Positions 28,157 through 36,514 of a stretch of DNA of 64,000 nucleotides are shown piece by piece. Made by a program: the position numbers and the translations under genes. This stretch comes from Acaryochloris sp. CRU_2_0 (GTDB lineage Bacteria; Cyanobacteriota; Cyanobacteriia; Thermosynechococcales; Thermosynechococcaceae). Numbering within the stretch: the stretch's first letter is position 1; each line of letters begins with the position of its first letter. The stretch lies in NCBI GenBank assembly GCA_012034865.1, contig JAAUOM010000003.1, positions 1-64,000 of the forward strand. The letters are read 5' to 3'. The notes below the pieces were generated by a model, which ran no database searches, was not told the origin of the DNA, and saw only the letters and a list, made by a program, of their open reading frames with translations.

Positions 28157-28762
28157 TTAATGTCTACCATCAGGGCTGAGATTACTCAAGAAGTTTTGCA
28201 GCAATTGCTTGCCAGAAGTAGTCAGAATACTCTCTGGGTGGAATTGGACGCCTTCAATATGCAGATAGTTCCGATGACGCACCCCCATAATTGTCCCGTC
28301 TTCAGTCCAGGCTGTAATTTCCAAGACATCTGGACAGGTTGGACGATCAATAACCAGACTATGATACCGAGTTGCGGTAAAAGGATTCTCTAAACCCGCA
28401 AAAACCCCTTTAGAAGTGTGGGTAATGGGGGATGTTTTCCCATGCATGAGGACTGGTGCCGCCACAATAGTTCCACCAAAAACTTGGCCAATACTTTGAT
28501 GACCTAGACAGACCCCTAAAATCGGCACCTGAACCCCCATGGTCTCAATTAATTCTAAGGAAATCCCTGCATCTTCAGGTCGGCCAGGACCTGGAGAAAT
28601 AACGATGGCGTCTGGTTTGAGGGTTTCAATTTCTTTGAGGGTAATTTGATCGTTCCGGTAGACCTGGATGTCTTGGGCAACCTCAAAGGTGGTGGCCAGT
28701 TCTCCTAGATACTGAACCAGGTTGTAGGTAAAGCTGTCGTAATTATCAACAACCAGTAACAC
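28157..28762 (-). CDS. trpG: anthranilate/aminodeoxychorismate synthase glutaminase subunit
   Basis: A 201-residue class I glutamine amidotransferase that supplies ammonia for anthranilate or 4-amino-4-deoxychorismate synthesis. Visible features are [31 protein letters not shown], the catalytic cysteine in [11 protein letters not shown], and the His/Glu pair in [10 protein letters not shown]. The start is GTG at 28762. No trpE lies next to it, so it may serve both tryptophan and folate, as an unlinked subunit in cyanobacteria often does. Confidence 0.92.
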   Translation of the reverse strand: MLLVVDNYDSFTYNLVQYLGELATTFEVAQDIQVYRNDQITLKEIETLKPDAIVISPGPGRPEDAGISLELIETMGVQVPILGVCLGHQSIGQVFGGTIVAAPVLMHGKTSPITHTSKGVFAGLENPFTATRYHSLVIDRPTCPDVLEITAWTEDGTIMGVRHRNYLHIEGVQFHPESILTTSGKQLLQNFLSNLSPDGRH

Positions 28763-28844
28763 TGTTGCGGCTCCCGTGCATAGAGAAAGTTATCTCTCTA
28801 ACTTATCGCGTTTTCCTATCCTTGCGGGTGCAAGGGGCTGGTCG

Positions 28845-29297
28845 TCAACGGCTTTGTACAAGCGTAACGAAGGGGGGAATGAGTAAAAATGCAGCAATAA
28901 TTAGGGCTGCGATCGCAGAAACAAGCACAGCCGCAGCAGCACAATCTTTAGCAATTTTAGCTAAATCATGATAGGTACGTTGAACCGTTAGATCGACTAC
29001 CGCTTCTAGGGCAGTATTCAGTAATTCCATCACCAACACCAAGCCACTGGTCAGAGCAATCACAGCCAGCTCCACAGGTTGCAGTTGCAGACCAATGCCT
29101 AAGCTCAACGCCACACTGCCAATGACGGTATGAATGCGAAAATTGCGCTGAGTTAAAAAGGTATAGCTAAGACCTGCCCAAGCATATTTGAAACTGACCC
29201 ATAAGTTGGGAGCCACCTTAAAGGACAACTCACGCCTGATAGACCGCGCTTCAGGCTTAGCCTCAGTTTGTGAAGAAGTCAAAGATTTATTTGACAT
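28845..29297 (-). CDS. dgkA: diacylglycerol/undecaprenol kinase family protein
   Basis: A 150-residue DgkA-type kinase with about 35 extra N-terminal residues, then three membrane helices. The family motif is seen in NFRIHTVIGSVALSLGI and the signature VLVMELLNTALEAVVDLTVQRTYHDLAKIAKDCAAA, split here at ELLNTALEAVVD and AKIAKDCAAAAV. In Gram-positive bacteria and probably cyanobacteria it phosphorylates undecaprenol for cell-wall carrier recycling. It lies upstream of trpG and downstream of ybeY on the same strand. Confidence 0.9.
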   Translation of the reverse strand: MSNKSLTSSQTEAKPEARSIRRELSFKVAPNLWVSFKYAWAGLSYTFLTQRNFRIHTVIGSVALSLGIGLQLQPVELAVIALTSGLVLVMELLNTALEAVVDLTVQRTYHDLAKIAKDCAAAAVLVSAIAALIIAAFLLIPPFVTLVQSR

Positions 29298-29451
29298 AAA
29301 TTTAATCTTTTTCGTGATTCTACACTATGGTAGCGGTGGATATCCGATGACTTTGCCTGAGGCTAATGACTAATAATGCCTTCTCCCTCATCTATACAAT
29401 GGGACATTTATAACGAGCTTGAATATCTTTAATTACCCGTTCTAGCAAACT

Positions 29452-29997
29452 CTACAGGAGCTGCCTAGAGGATCTGCCAATTTGCTCTAGAAGTTTTTGC
29501 TGTTGGTGGAGCATCAAATTGAGTTGCTCTGGATTAGGATGATCCCAGCCCAACAGATGGAGCAGACCGTGGGTTGCTAGCCAAGCCAATTCTTGCGCTA
29601 GGGTATGGTGATGTTCTTGGGCTTCCAGGGCTGCTGTTTCTACAGAGATAATAATGTCCCCCAGTTCAACCGGAACCTCTGACCACAGGGTTGTGGGTAG
29701 GAATTGCTGATCTAGGGCGGCAAAGGCCAACACATCCGTGGGTCGATCTTGGTGGCGATAGGCAGCATTGAGAGCCTGAATGTGCGTGTTATCGGTCAAC
29801 AGCAGGCTCAGCTCGTAGGAGTGGATGGGAGAGATCTCTGGTTGTAGGCAAATAAACCATTGCCCAAACCACTCATTCCAGGTTAGCGCTGAAATCTGTT
29901 TTGCTGCTGTGAATTGCTCTGCCAGCCGGCCAGAAGACGCTAAAGTAGTCTGAATCGGTTTATCTAGATCCCATTGGACATGGACGGCAACTTGCAT
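29452..29997 (-). CDS. ybeY: endoribonuclease YbeY
   Basis: About 181 residues of the rRNA-maturing metalloendonuclease. The zinc site HGLLHLLGWDH is complete, and NAAYRHQDRPTDVLAFA is the conserved substrate segment. ATG at 29997 (MQVAVHVQWDLD) is chosen; the longer frame to 30066 overlaps the DUF3285 gene. It is followed by dgkA, a common ybeY-dgkA pair. Confidence 0.93.
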   Translation of the reverse strand: MQVAVHVQWDLDKPIQTTLASSGRLAEQFTAAKQISALTWNEWFGQWFICLQPEISPIHSYELSLLLTDNTHIQALNAAYRHQDRPTDVLAFAALDQQFLPTTLWSEVPVELGDIIISVETAALEAQEHHHTLAQELAWLATHGLLHLLGWDHPNPEQLNLMLHQQQKLLEQIGRSSRQLL

Positions 29998-30040
29998 CCT
30001 GATGGCTCTGTTTGGGTAAAAAGGGGTTACTGAGGGTTGG

Positions 30041-30268
30041 TTACCGGGTGAGATAGGATAGGCCAATTAACAAGGCTAATAAACCTACAGCGGTTAATCC
30101 AAATTCTAATAAGGATCGTTTGGGTTTGCGAACCATGTTCCGCATGGCTAACTTGGTATAACTATCACGGGGCGAGGGAATCGGTGCGTCTGCGGGAGTG
30201 GATTCTGCCTTTGGATCTTCCGCAGGGTTAGGGTTCATATCGTCAATTCCAGAAGGATCAGCACTCAT
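30041..30268 (-). CDS. DUF3285 family small membrane protein
   Basis: A 75-residue protein with a proline- and acid-rich N-terminus and one C-terminal membrane helix (SLLEFGLTAVGLLALLIGLSYL). The segment DSYTKLAMRNMVRK is the hallmark of DUF3285, a family found in cyanobacteria. ATG at 30268 is used. It lies directly upstream of ybeY on the same strand. The function is unknown. Confidence 0.82.
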   Translation of the reverse strand: MSADPSGIDDMNPNPAEDPKAESTPADAPIPSPRDSYTKLAMRNMVRKPKRSLLEFGLTAVGLLALLIGLSYLTR

Positions 30269-30362
30269 GATTAACAGCAACCTTTATGACACAGTATCCA
30301 GAAAGCCCGATTAAATCTCCCACTATTCAAGATTAGAGAATTCAAGGGCTTCCCTATCCATT

Positions 30363-31073
30363 TTAGGCAACCGCTGCTTGCTGAACAGCGGAACTGGCCA
30401 ACAACCCTTGAAACAGTTGGAGACCATCGGTATAGCCCAAGGTTGGATCAGAAGCTCGTTCGGGATGGGGCATCATGCCAACCACATTGCCTTGGAGATT
30501 ACAGATGCCAGCAATATTCTCAACGGAGCCATTGGGATTAGAGACGGTATCGATTTCACCGCTGGAGTTACAGTACCGGAATAAGATTTGGCGATTGGCT
30601 TGGAGAGCCTTTAGCGTAGTCTGATCGGCGTAATAGCAGCCTTCGCCGTGGGCAATAGGAAGGGTAATCACTTGTTGGGGTTGATAGGCTTGGGTCCAAG
30701 GCAGGTCTGTTCTTTCGACTCGGATAGAAAGGCGATCGCAAATAAAATGCAACTCACGATTGCGCACTAAAGCTCCTGGCAGCATGCCCGACTCCGTCAG
30801 CACTTGAAATCCATTACAAATACCCAAGACGAGCTTACCTTGCTGGGCATGGGTAAGGGTGGCCTGCATCGCTGGCGAAAAACGAGAGATCGCTCCACAG
30901 CGCAGATAATCGCCATAGCTAAACCCGCCAGGGATAATCACCACATCTAGGTCACTCAGGTCAGTTTCTTGGTGCCAGACCATGCGGGTGGGTTGTTTGA
31001 GTAAATCACGGGTGACCAGAGCCACATCGCGATCGCAATTTGATCCTGGAAAAATCAGAACACCAAACTTCAT
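30363..31073 (-). CDS. purQ: phosphoribosylformylglycinamidine synthase subunit PurQ
   Basis: A 236-residue glutaminase subunit supplying ammonia for the fourth step of purine synthesis. [23 protein letters not shown], the nucleophile in GICNGFQVL and the GMMPHPERA end are intact. ATG at 31073 overlaps the purS stop by four bases (ATGA), so the two subunits are made coupled. purL is not in the window. Confidence 0.96.
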   Translation of the reverse strand: MKFGVLIFPGSNCDRDVALVTRDLLKQPTRMVWHQETDLSDLDVVIIPGGFSYGDYLRCGAISRFSPAMQATLTHAQQGKLVLGICNGFQVLTESGMLPGALVRNRELHFICDRLSIRVERTDLPWTQAYQPQQVITLPIAHGEGCYYADQTTLKALQANRQILFRYCNSSGEIDTVSNPNGSVENIAGICNLQGNVVGMMPHPERASDPTLGYTDGLQLFQGLLASSAVQQAAVA

Positions 31074-31357
31074 CGTGGGTCTTCTCCTGCAACAACCGTA
31101 GGCATTAATTGCAGATCAAAACGATAATTCTCAATCACAGGATTTGCTAAAAGTTGATCACACATGCGATCTACCTGTTGGCTAGCAGTTGATTCATCAT
31201 CAGCAACAAGGGTTAACTCAATATATTTGCCGATGCGAATCGAACCAATATTGTCGTTGCCTAATTGCTTCAGCCCCGTTTGTACTGCTGTTCCTGCGGG
31301 ATCTAAGACCGAAGGTCTCAGGGTTACATAAATTTTTGCCTGATAGATTTGCGTCAC
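31070..31357 (-). CDS. purS: phosphoribosylformylglycinamidine synthase subunit PurS
   Basis: A 95-residue PurS, the small bridging subunit of the three-part FGAM synthase. YVTLRPSVLDPAGTAV and the GSIRIGKYIEL segment are typical. It is coupled to purQ by a 4-bp overlap. The 194 bp upstream separates it from the end of the exopolysaccharide transcript running in the same direction. Confidence 0.95.
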   Translation of the reverse strand: MTQIYQAKIYVTLRPSVLDPAGTAVQTGLKQLGNDNIGSIRIGKYIELTLVADDESTASQQVDRMCDQLLANPVIENYRFDLQLMPTVVAGEDPR

Positions 31358-31551
31358 AATTTCTTGAAAATATAGCGTTAATTTAGTTTTGGACTAGAAA
31401 TGATATCTAAATCAATATCTCTACTGATTCAATTATATTCTCAACTATTGCTCTCTATTGAAAATAAATGAGAATTTCAGCTTTGAAAGTCTTTATCAGA
31501 AGTGGTTTCAGTCGTAATTCTAAAAAAATGCTGTAACCTGCTGAAGCTGGT

Positions 31552-32016
31552 TTACAAGTTTTTCTCTAACTTCAGGCAGTTTTGATAGCTCGTTGGGCGC
31601 TCGTAGGCAATTTGCCATCCTTTATCGGTCATCAGCTTTAGCAAAATGATGCTTCCCCAATGGGCTTGCCGCTCAAGCGGATCAAATCTGTGGTCTGATG
31701 TAATCTGATGCATAGCTTGCAGATTGAGATCGAAATCAAACGCTTTTCCCTGATCCCAAATCCAAATCCTTAACACCTGGGAAGAAACTTGCACCTCTAG
31801 TGCAATGGGCGTACTAGGTGGTAGATGCTGATGGGCGTGCTGAACCGCGTTTGTAAATCCCTCAACAATAGCGATTTGGGCTTCTAGCCAGGTTTGTTGG
31901 CAAATTAGAGGTTTCTTAAATTGTTCAAACCAGGTGACAACGTCCGTCAATTTCTCTAAGTCCGTCTCAACCGTTAACCTGATGGTCTGGGTTTGAGGAT
32001 GTGAGTCTACTGACAT
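31552..32016 (-). CDS. RsbW-like anti-sigma/serine kinase (HATPase_c_2)
   Basis: A 154-residue GHKL-type serine kinase of the RsbW/SpoIIAB family. The N box is EGFTNAVQHAHQ and the G1 box WIWDQGKAFDF. The G2 region reads QAHWGSIILLKLM instead of the usual GxGL loop, so its ATPase should be tested. In partner switching such proteins phosphorylate a STAS partner or hold a target. ATG overlaps the stop of the STAS-sugar transferase gene (TGATG), so it is made coupled to its probable substrate. It is the last gene of the left exopolysaccharide arm. Confidence 0.85.
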   Translation of the reverse strand: MSVDSHPQTQTIRLTVETDLEKLTDVVTWFEQFKKPLICQQTWLEAQIAIVEGFTNAVQHAHQHLPPSTPIALEVQVSSQVLRIWIWDQGKAFDFDLNLQAMHQITSDHRFDPLERQAHWGSIILLKLMTDKGWQIAYERPTSYQNCLKLEKNL

Positions 32017-33017
32017 CAGACCGCTCCCGAGTCTTTGGTGAACAGAACAGCCACTGTTTTTAGGATTAATTTCAAGTCGTACATTAAACTCCAGTTTTTC
32101 TGGTAATGCAAGTCCAAGCGCATTACATCCTCAAATTTACGAACTTTAGAGCGACCATTGACTTGCCATTCTCCGCTCAGACCTGGTCTTACGTCCAAGC
32201 GCTGCCAATTTAAAACTTCGTATTGGCTAATTTCTTCGGGTGTTGGAGGGCGAGTACCGATCAGGCTCATATCCCCTTTGAGGACATTCCAAAACTGGGG
32301 TAACTCATCTAAGCTGGTTTTGCGTAAAAAACGCCCAACGCGAGTAATTCGCGGATCGTGATCATTTTTGAAAAAAGCTCCTTGCACTTGATTGGCAACT
32401 TCATGTTTCAGTGTTTCGGCATTGGTCACCATTGAGCGAAATTTCCAAATCCAAAAGCGTCGTCCCATTAACCCACACCGGACTTGCCGAAATAAAATGG
32501 GGCCTGGACTGTCCAGTTTAATGGCGATCGCGATGGGAACGAAAAGAATTGTTGTTATTCCTAACCCAACCAGGGAACCCACGATGTCGCCCGCCCGCTT
32601 AATCGGAGACTTCACAGACCGATGGGTGAGCAAGGGGCGTTGGGCAATCTGACGATTGGGTGTGGTGGGTGTGGGATCGGTATTCGGTTCTAACTCAAAG
32701 AGTTGCTCTAACCCTGCTAATGAAAACGCAAACTGGACTTGCGAATTGAGGCTCCACACGACAACCTTGATATTGCGTTGTTGCGCCATTTTTAAGCTGG
32801 CCAAGAGAGCGCCAATCCCACTGCTATCGATCAGTGTGGTTTGGCTAAAATCCAGAATCACCTTCTTCAGCGCGGCTTCTTTTTGCAGCAGCTCTTGGAA
32901 ATGGGTGCGGAAGCTAGGAGCCTCAATCACACTCAAGCGAACTGGAACCTGAATCAGTAGTGTTTCATTGACCAGGGTTGATGCCAGTGGAGGGGTTGGG
33001 GAAGAGTCAGAAAACAT
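32016..33017 (-). CDS. STAS domain fused to priming polyprenyl-phosphate sugar transferase
   Basis: A 333-residue fusion. Residues 15-112 are an anti-sigma-antagonist STAS domain with phosphorylatable serine in LIDSSGIGALLASLK (Ser65 by analogy with SpoIIAA). After a Pro/Thr-rich linker, residues 135-333 form a bacterial sugar transferase of the WbaP/WcaJ C-terminal type: one membrane helix (about 145-167), FRQVRCGLMGRRFWIWKFRSM split around WKFRSM, KTSLDELPQFWNVLKGDMS with the catalytic Asp-Glu, and GTRPPTP. It should load the first sugar phosphate onto undecaprenyl phosphate. The STAS part suggests direct control by the adjacent RsbW-like kinase and the PP2C at 43674. The first 112 residues closely match the free STAS protein upstream. 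Confidence 0.92.
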   Translation of the reverse strand: MFSDSSPTPPLASTLVNETLLIQVPVRLSVIEAPSFRTHFQELLQKEAALKKVILDFSQTTLIDSSGIGALLASLKMAQQRNIKVVVWSLNSQVQFAFSLAGLEQLFELEPNTDPTPTTPNRQIAQRPLLTHRSVKSPIKRAGDIVGSLVGLGITTILFVPIAIAIKLDSPGPILFRQVRCGLMGRRFWIWKFRSMVTNAETLKHEVANQVQGAFFKNDHDPRITRVGRFLRKTSLDELPQFWNVLKGDMSLIGTRPPTPEEISQYEVLNWQRLDVRPGLSGEWQVNGRSKVRKFEDVMRLDLHYQKNWSLMYDLKLILKTVAVLFTKDSGAV

Positions 33018-33495
33018 AGGCTTTTGGTGAGTTAATCAACAATGTTAGCGGGAAGAGACTGAATCTTGTCCTGAGCCAAACTGTTATTCGGTTCCAACTC
33101 AAAGAGTTGATCTAACCCCGTTAATGAAAATGTAAACTGGACTTGCAAATTGAGGCTACATACAGCAACTTTGATATCGCGTTGTTGCGCCATTTTTAAG
33201 CTGGCCAAGAGAGCGCCAATCCCACTGCTATCGATCAGTGTGGTTTGGCTAAAATCCAGAATCACCTTCGTCAGCGTGGCTTCTTTTTGCAGCAGCTCCT
33301 GGAAATGGTTACGGAAGCTAGGGGCTTCAATTACACTCAAGCGAGCTGGAACCTGAATCAGTAGTGTTTCATTGACCAGGCTTGATGCCAGTGGAAGGCT
33401 TTGGGAAGAGGTAGGAAACATAGGCTTTTAGTGAGTTAATCAATAACGTTAGTGTTAGTGTGAAGAAACAGAATCTTGGCTTAAGCCAAACTGTT
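32681..33495 (-). repeat. tandem duplication of about 404-410 bp covering STAS and the alg13 tail
   Basis: Unit 1 (32681-33085) and unit 2 (33085-33495) are diverged direct repeats. Each holds a STAS coding block, the spacer beginning CATAGGCTTTT, and a block ending GCCAAACTGTT that in unit 2 is the 3' end of the Alg13-like gene. Start codons of the two STAS copies lie exactly 404 bp apart; the spacers differ by six bases. The join at about 33085 places alg13-tail DNA, read in another frame, at the end of the free STAS gene. Confidence 0.85.
33032..33421 (-). CDS. free STAS-domain protein (anti-sigma factor antagonist type)
   Basis: A 129-residue STAS protein. About 95 of its first 112 residues equal those of the STAS part of the downstream fusion, including the phospho-acceptor motif TLIDSSGIGALL. 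Its last 17 residues (SLAQDKIQSLPANIVD) have no STAS counterpart and are translated from a duplicated piece of the alg13 3' end in a different frame. It lies 14 bp upstream of the fusion gene. It could compete with the fusion for the RsbW-like kinase and the phosphatase. It clearly arose by tandem duplication of the locus. Confidence 0.9.
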   Translation of the reverse strand: MFPTSSQSLPLASSLVNETLLIQVPARLSVIEAPSFRNHFQELLQKEATLTKVILDFSQTTLIDSSGIGALLASLKMAQQRDIKVAVCSLNLQVQFTFSLTGLDQLFELEPNNSLAQDKIQSLPANIVD

Positions 33496-33955
33496 GACGC
33501 AAGTTTTGACACAGGGAGATGGCCGCTGTTTCAGAGAAATCTGTTACAGTCACCTTCTGGGGAGCTTGCAAAAAGCGCACTAAATCTCCAGGAGACCAGG
33601 CGATCGGAACATTTACAGATGCTAATGCCAAAGCCATTTCTATCTGATGATCATCGACATGTTCTTTGAAGGCGTGGCAACGGGGTACCAAAATAAAGGG
33701 TTTGTCTAATGCATCAAGCAGAAGAACGCTCCCTTCTCCACAATGAGCTATAATCACCTGTGCTTGCTGAATTAAATCCTGAAAGCGATCTTCTTTTAGA
33801 ACCTTATAAACCTTGGCACCGGAAGGCAGAATTGTACTGCTGCCATATTGCACCACGACTTCATCCACAATCAGATTGTGGTTAAGCAACGCATCAATCC
33901 AATTCATCAGGCGATTAAAAGGATATTGCTCCGTTCCGACGGTCACTAAAATCAT
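33455..33955 (-). CDS. Alg13/PssE-like glycosyltransferase subunit
   Basis: A 166-residue protein like the C-terminal, UDP-sugar-binding half of GT28 enzymes: MILVTVGTEQYPFNRLM, the IIAHCGEGSVLLLDAL loop, then FILVPRCHAFKEHVDDHQ. Alg13-type subunits work with a membrane-bound Alg14 partner, encoded immediately upstream with a 4-bp ATGA overlap. Together they add the second sugar to a lipid-linked intermediate. Its 3' end is part of the tandem duplication that created the free STAS gene. Confidence 0.88.
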   Translation of the reverse strand: MILVTVGTEQYPFNRLMNWIDALLNHNLIVDEVVVQYGSSTILPSGAKVYKVLKEDRFQDLIQQAQVIIAHCGEGSVLLLDALDKPFILVPRCHAFKEHVDDHQIEMALALASVNVPIAWSPGDLVRFLQAPQKVTVTDFSETAAISLCQNLRQQFGLSQDSVSSH

Positions 33956-34407
33956 GAAGCCTCCGGGATTGTTACGAGTTCTGCTTGAGGATATCGGGCT
34001 TTTAAGCGTGGCCAGTGAACATAAATGACGCTTAAAAAGGGTAATGCCAGTCTGGCAGAGAGACTTAAGCTGCTCACCCGTGTTACTGACTCAATGAAAA
34101 CGGTGTTACTTCCCCATAGTTTGCCCAAAATTAAAAAGGGAACGGCCACACCTGCTCCCGTTGAGAGAATTAAATCGGGTTGTTCTTGCCGGAGTACCTT
34201 GACAGCAAGCCCTAGATTCCTCACCAGGTTTGGTAAATTCCGATTCGTGGGGCTATAAGCCCAAGCAACCTTGGCATCTTTTAAGAATACTTCGGTTGTT
34301 CCCGTCCGAAACGTAACCCAAGTGCAATCATGATCTTGCCAGAAGGGTTGCAATTGCTGGAGGGCTTTAAAATGTCCGCCGGATGAACAAACCAGTAATA
34401 TTTTCAT
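33952..34407 (-). CDS. Alg14/PssD-like glycosyltransferase subunit
   Basis: A 151-residue membrane-associated partner of Alg13. It starts with MKILLVCSSGGHFKALQQL, has the VTFRTGTTEVF segment, a GAGVAVPFLILGKL helix and FIESVTRVSSLSLSARL. Alg14/PssD binds the lipid-linked acceptor and recruits the catalytic partner. The stop overlaps the start of the Alg13-like gene, so the two halves are made in equal amounts. Confidence 0.88.
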   Translation of the reverse strand: MKILLVCSSGGHFKALQQLQPFWQDHDCTWVTFRTGTTEVFLKDAKVAWAYSPTNRNLPNLVRNLGLAVKVLRQEQPDLILSTGAGVAVPFLILGKLWGSNTVFIESVTRVSSLSLSARLALPFLSVIYVHWPRLKARYPQAELVTIPEAS

Positions 34408-34481
34408 AGGTAGTCTCTGGGTATTGGATGATTAAATAACCTGTCTCAACTCCTGCCTGATGAGAAGTTCCTGAACTAGAA

Positions 34482-35507
34482 TTAAGCGGATCGCTGCTCC
34501 TGCTGAATGCGCCTACGTTGGCTTAATCCTGTTATCCTCATTGCAACTGTTTCCAGTTGCTGATAGATCGCTGGTGGTAGAAGACGGAGAAAATAAACGG
34601 CACCAATGGTTAATAGGGTTCGGCGAGGTTCCTCTCGTAAGATTGTCCAGTCCGTCGCCAACGCTTTATGAAGAAGTTGCGTGGCAATTGTGGGCGATCG
34701 CTGGCTGGCAGCCCGTCGCGCTAAATACCGCAACTGGTAAGCTCTGGCTTTATCTGCCCACTGGTGCACAAAGTCGGGATGTTCCGCTTGAGTTTTCGTG
34801 ATGATGCGCTCCCACGCCTCATACTGCTTGAGAATATTGGCCGACAGTCCCCCCATATTGACGCGATAGAGAGTTAGGGCATCGGGAATGCCTGCAATTT
34901 TCCAGTTAGACTTCAAGGCAATGCGTAACCAACACTCAATATCTTCAGATTGGCGAAAGCTATCGTCAAAATAAAAGTCTTCTGGGTCTCCATATAAACT
35001 AGCCTGGAATTTAATGTCCTCCAGTACTTCTCTGCGTATGACAACGGCTGAACCATTACTAATCGGGTTCCGACAAAACAAATAACCGGGTGTGATATCT
35101 GTTAGTTTCGGCATTTGATAAATGCCCAAGGGTTGACCTTGTTCATCAATAAAACTAGAACGGCAGAAACTGACCCCAATGTCAGGATGGCGCTGGAAGT
35201 GTTCGATGTGCTTGGCCAGTTTTTCGGGTTGCCAGAGATCATCGCTATCTAGAAAGGCTAGATATTGACCTTGAGCGTGGCGAATCCCGGTGTTTCTAGC
35301 TCCTGCTAATCCTCGGTTTTGCTGATGAATGATGCGGATACGGGAATCAGAATAGCTTTGGCAAATTTCAATACTGCGATCGCACCCCCCATCGTCAATG
35401 ACAAGAATCTCAAAATCTGTAAAGGTCTGCGCCAAGACCGAATCCATCGTGGCGGCAACAGTACGCTCGGAATTATAAACGGGAATAATGACAGATACAG
35501 TGGGCAT
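34482..35507 (-). CDS. GT2 glycosyltransferase
   Basis: About 341 residues of a family 2 inverting glycosyltransferase. ATG at 35507 (MPTVSVIIPVYNSERTV) is preferred to the longer frame from 35534. The GT-A core has LVIDDGGCDRS, LAGARNTGIRHAQG, the metal-binding FLDSDDLWQPEKL and a SEDIECWLRIAL segment with the catalytic-type Asp. The C-terminus (EEPRRTLLTIGAVYFLRLLPP) may touch the membrane. It is a paralogue of the next gene upstream (35552). It probably adds a sugar to the lipid-linked repeat unit in the cytoplasm. Confidence 0.88.
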   Translation of the reverse strand: MPTVSVIIPVYNSERTVAATMDSVLAQTFTDFEILVIDDGGCDRSIEICQSYSDSRIRIIHQQNRGLAGARNTGIRHAQGQYLAFLDSDDLWQPEKLAKHIEHFQRHPDIGVSFCRSSFIDEQGQPLGIYQMPKLTDITPGYLFCRNPISNGSAVVIRREVLEDIKFQASLYGDPEDFYFDDSFRQSEDIECWLRIALKSNWKIAGIPDALTLYRVNMGGLSANILKQYEAWERIITKTQAEHPDFVHQWADKARAYQLRYLARRAASQRSPTIATQLLHKALATDWTILREEPRRTLLTIGAVYFLRLLPPAIYQQLETVAMRITGLSQRRRIQQEQRSA

Positions 35508-35551
35508 AGGGGGAATGGGGAATAGAAGGATCAAGGGTCATCAAAACAGTT

Positions 35552-36514
35552 TCAATCAGGGCTTTGGCTTGGTTTTGTTCTGGGATATTGCCCAGGTATT
35601 TGTGCAAGGGCATGTTGACCATAAACGGCGAGGAGTGTGGAGATCGTGCGGCGGGGTTCTTGCCACAACAGCGCCCGGTGCGATCGCAGCGATCGGTTGA
35701 TAAAATCTACCCCCACAGTTGAGTCCACCTGCAACCGAAAAGCGCGACGGGCTAAATAGCGCAAGTGAATGGCTTGGGCTTTGGCAAAGTGGCGATGCAC
35801 TAAATCGGGCGCATAGGTTTTCGCTTGGCTAACCAGGGTATTCCAGCCCGTTTCCATCCGATAGAGATCAGCAGACAAGCCGCCGGAACTCGTGCGATAA
35901 CGGGTCAAGACCTGGGGAATACCTTCAATTTGCCAATCCTGGGTACACATCACCCGCAGTAACCATTCCAGGTCTTCGGAATAGCTCATCGTTGGGCAAA
36001 AGCCCCCCACTGCGTTCCAAACCGCACGGCGGATCACCCAATTGGACGTGGTGGTTGTAGGGTTCTCCGAGAGAAAGTCTTCGGGTTTTAATCCTGTCAA
36101 ACGAGATGTGGATCGCTGCCCCGTCGAGGCTCCAGTCTGAGTGAGGATCTCCACTTGGGCAAAGCTTACCCCCACGTTTGGCTGGGATTGAAAGTGATCT
36201 AGGTGGGTTTTGAGTTTGGTCGGTAGCCATTGATCGTCAGCATCCAAGAACGCAATGATCTCACCTTGGCTTTCAGCAACCCCGCGATTTCTGGCAGTGG
36301 AAACTCCTTGGTTCCCTTGACGAAGGAGCCGAATGCGGGAGTCTTTTTGTTGATGGGCTTGGGCAATCTCAGCCGTGCGATCGCGCGACCCATCATCCAC
36401 AATCAGCAGTTCCCAGTCTTGAACCGTTTGCTGCTGGACTGAAGCGATCGTTTCTACTAAGAAATCCGCCGCATTGTAGGCGGGAATAATCACTGAAACC
36501 GCTGGTTGGATCAT
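35552..36514 (-). CDS. GT2 glycosyltransferase, C-terminus possibly frameshifted
   Basis: About 320 residues. ATG at 36514 (MIQPAVSVIIPAYNAADF) overlaps the flippase stop as ATGA. The GT-A motifs LIVDDGSRDRT, GVSTARNRGVAESQG, FLDADDQWLPTKL and YSEDLEWLLRVM are intact. It is a paralogue of the gene at 34482. After LLAVY (about 35620) the frame continues as GQHALAQIPGQYPRT, but another frame gives VNMPLHKYLGNIPEQNQAKALIETVLMT, which resembles the paralogue's end better. A two-base deletion there is possible. Confidence 0.85.
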   Translation of the reverse strand: MIQPAVSVIIPAYNAADFLVETIASVQQQTVQDWELLIVDDGSRDRTAEIAQAHQQKDSRIRLLRQGNQGVSTARNRGVAESQGEIIAFLDADDQWLPTKLKTHLDHFQSQPNVGVSFAQVEILTQTGASTGQRSTSRLTGLKPEDFLSENPTTTTSNWVIRRAVWNAVGGFCPTMSYSEDLEWLLRVMCTQDWQIEGIPQVLTRYRTSSGGLSADLYRMETGWNTLVSQAKTYAPDLVHRHFAKAQAIHLRYLARRAFRLQVDSTVGVDFINRSLRSHRALLWQEPRRTISTLLAVYGQHALAQIPGQYPRTKPSQSPD

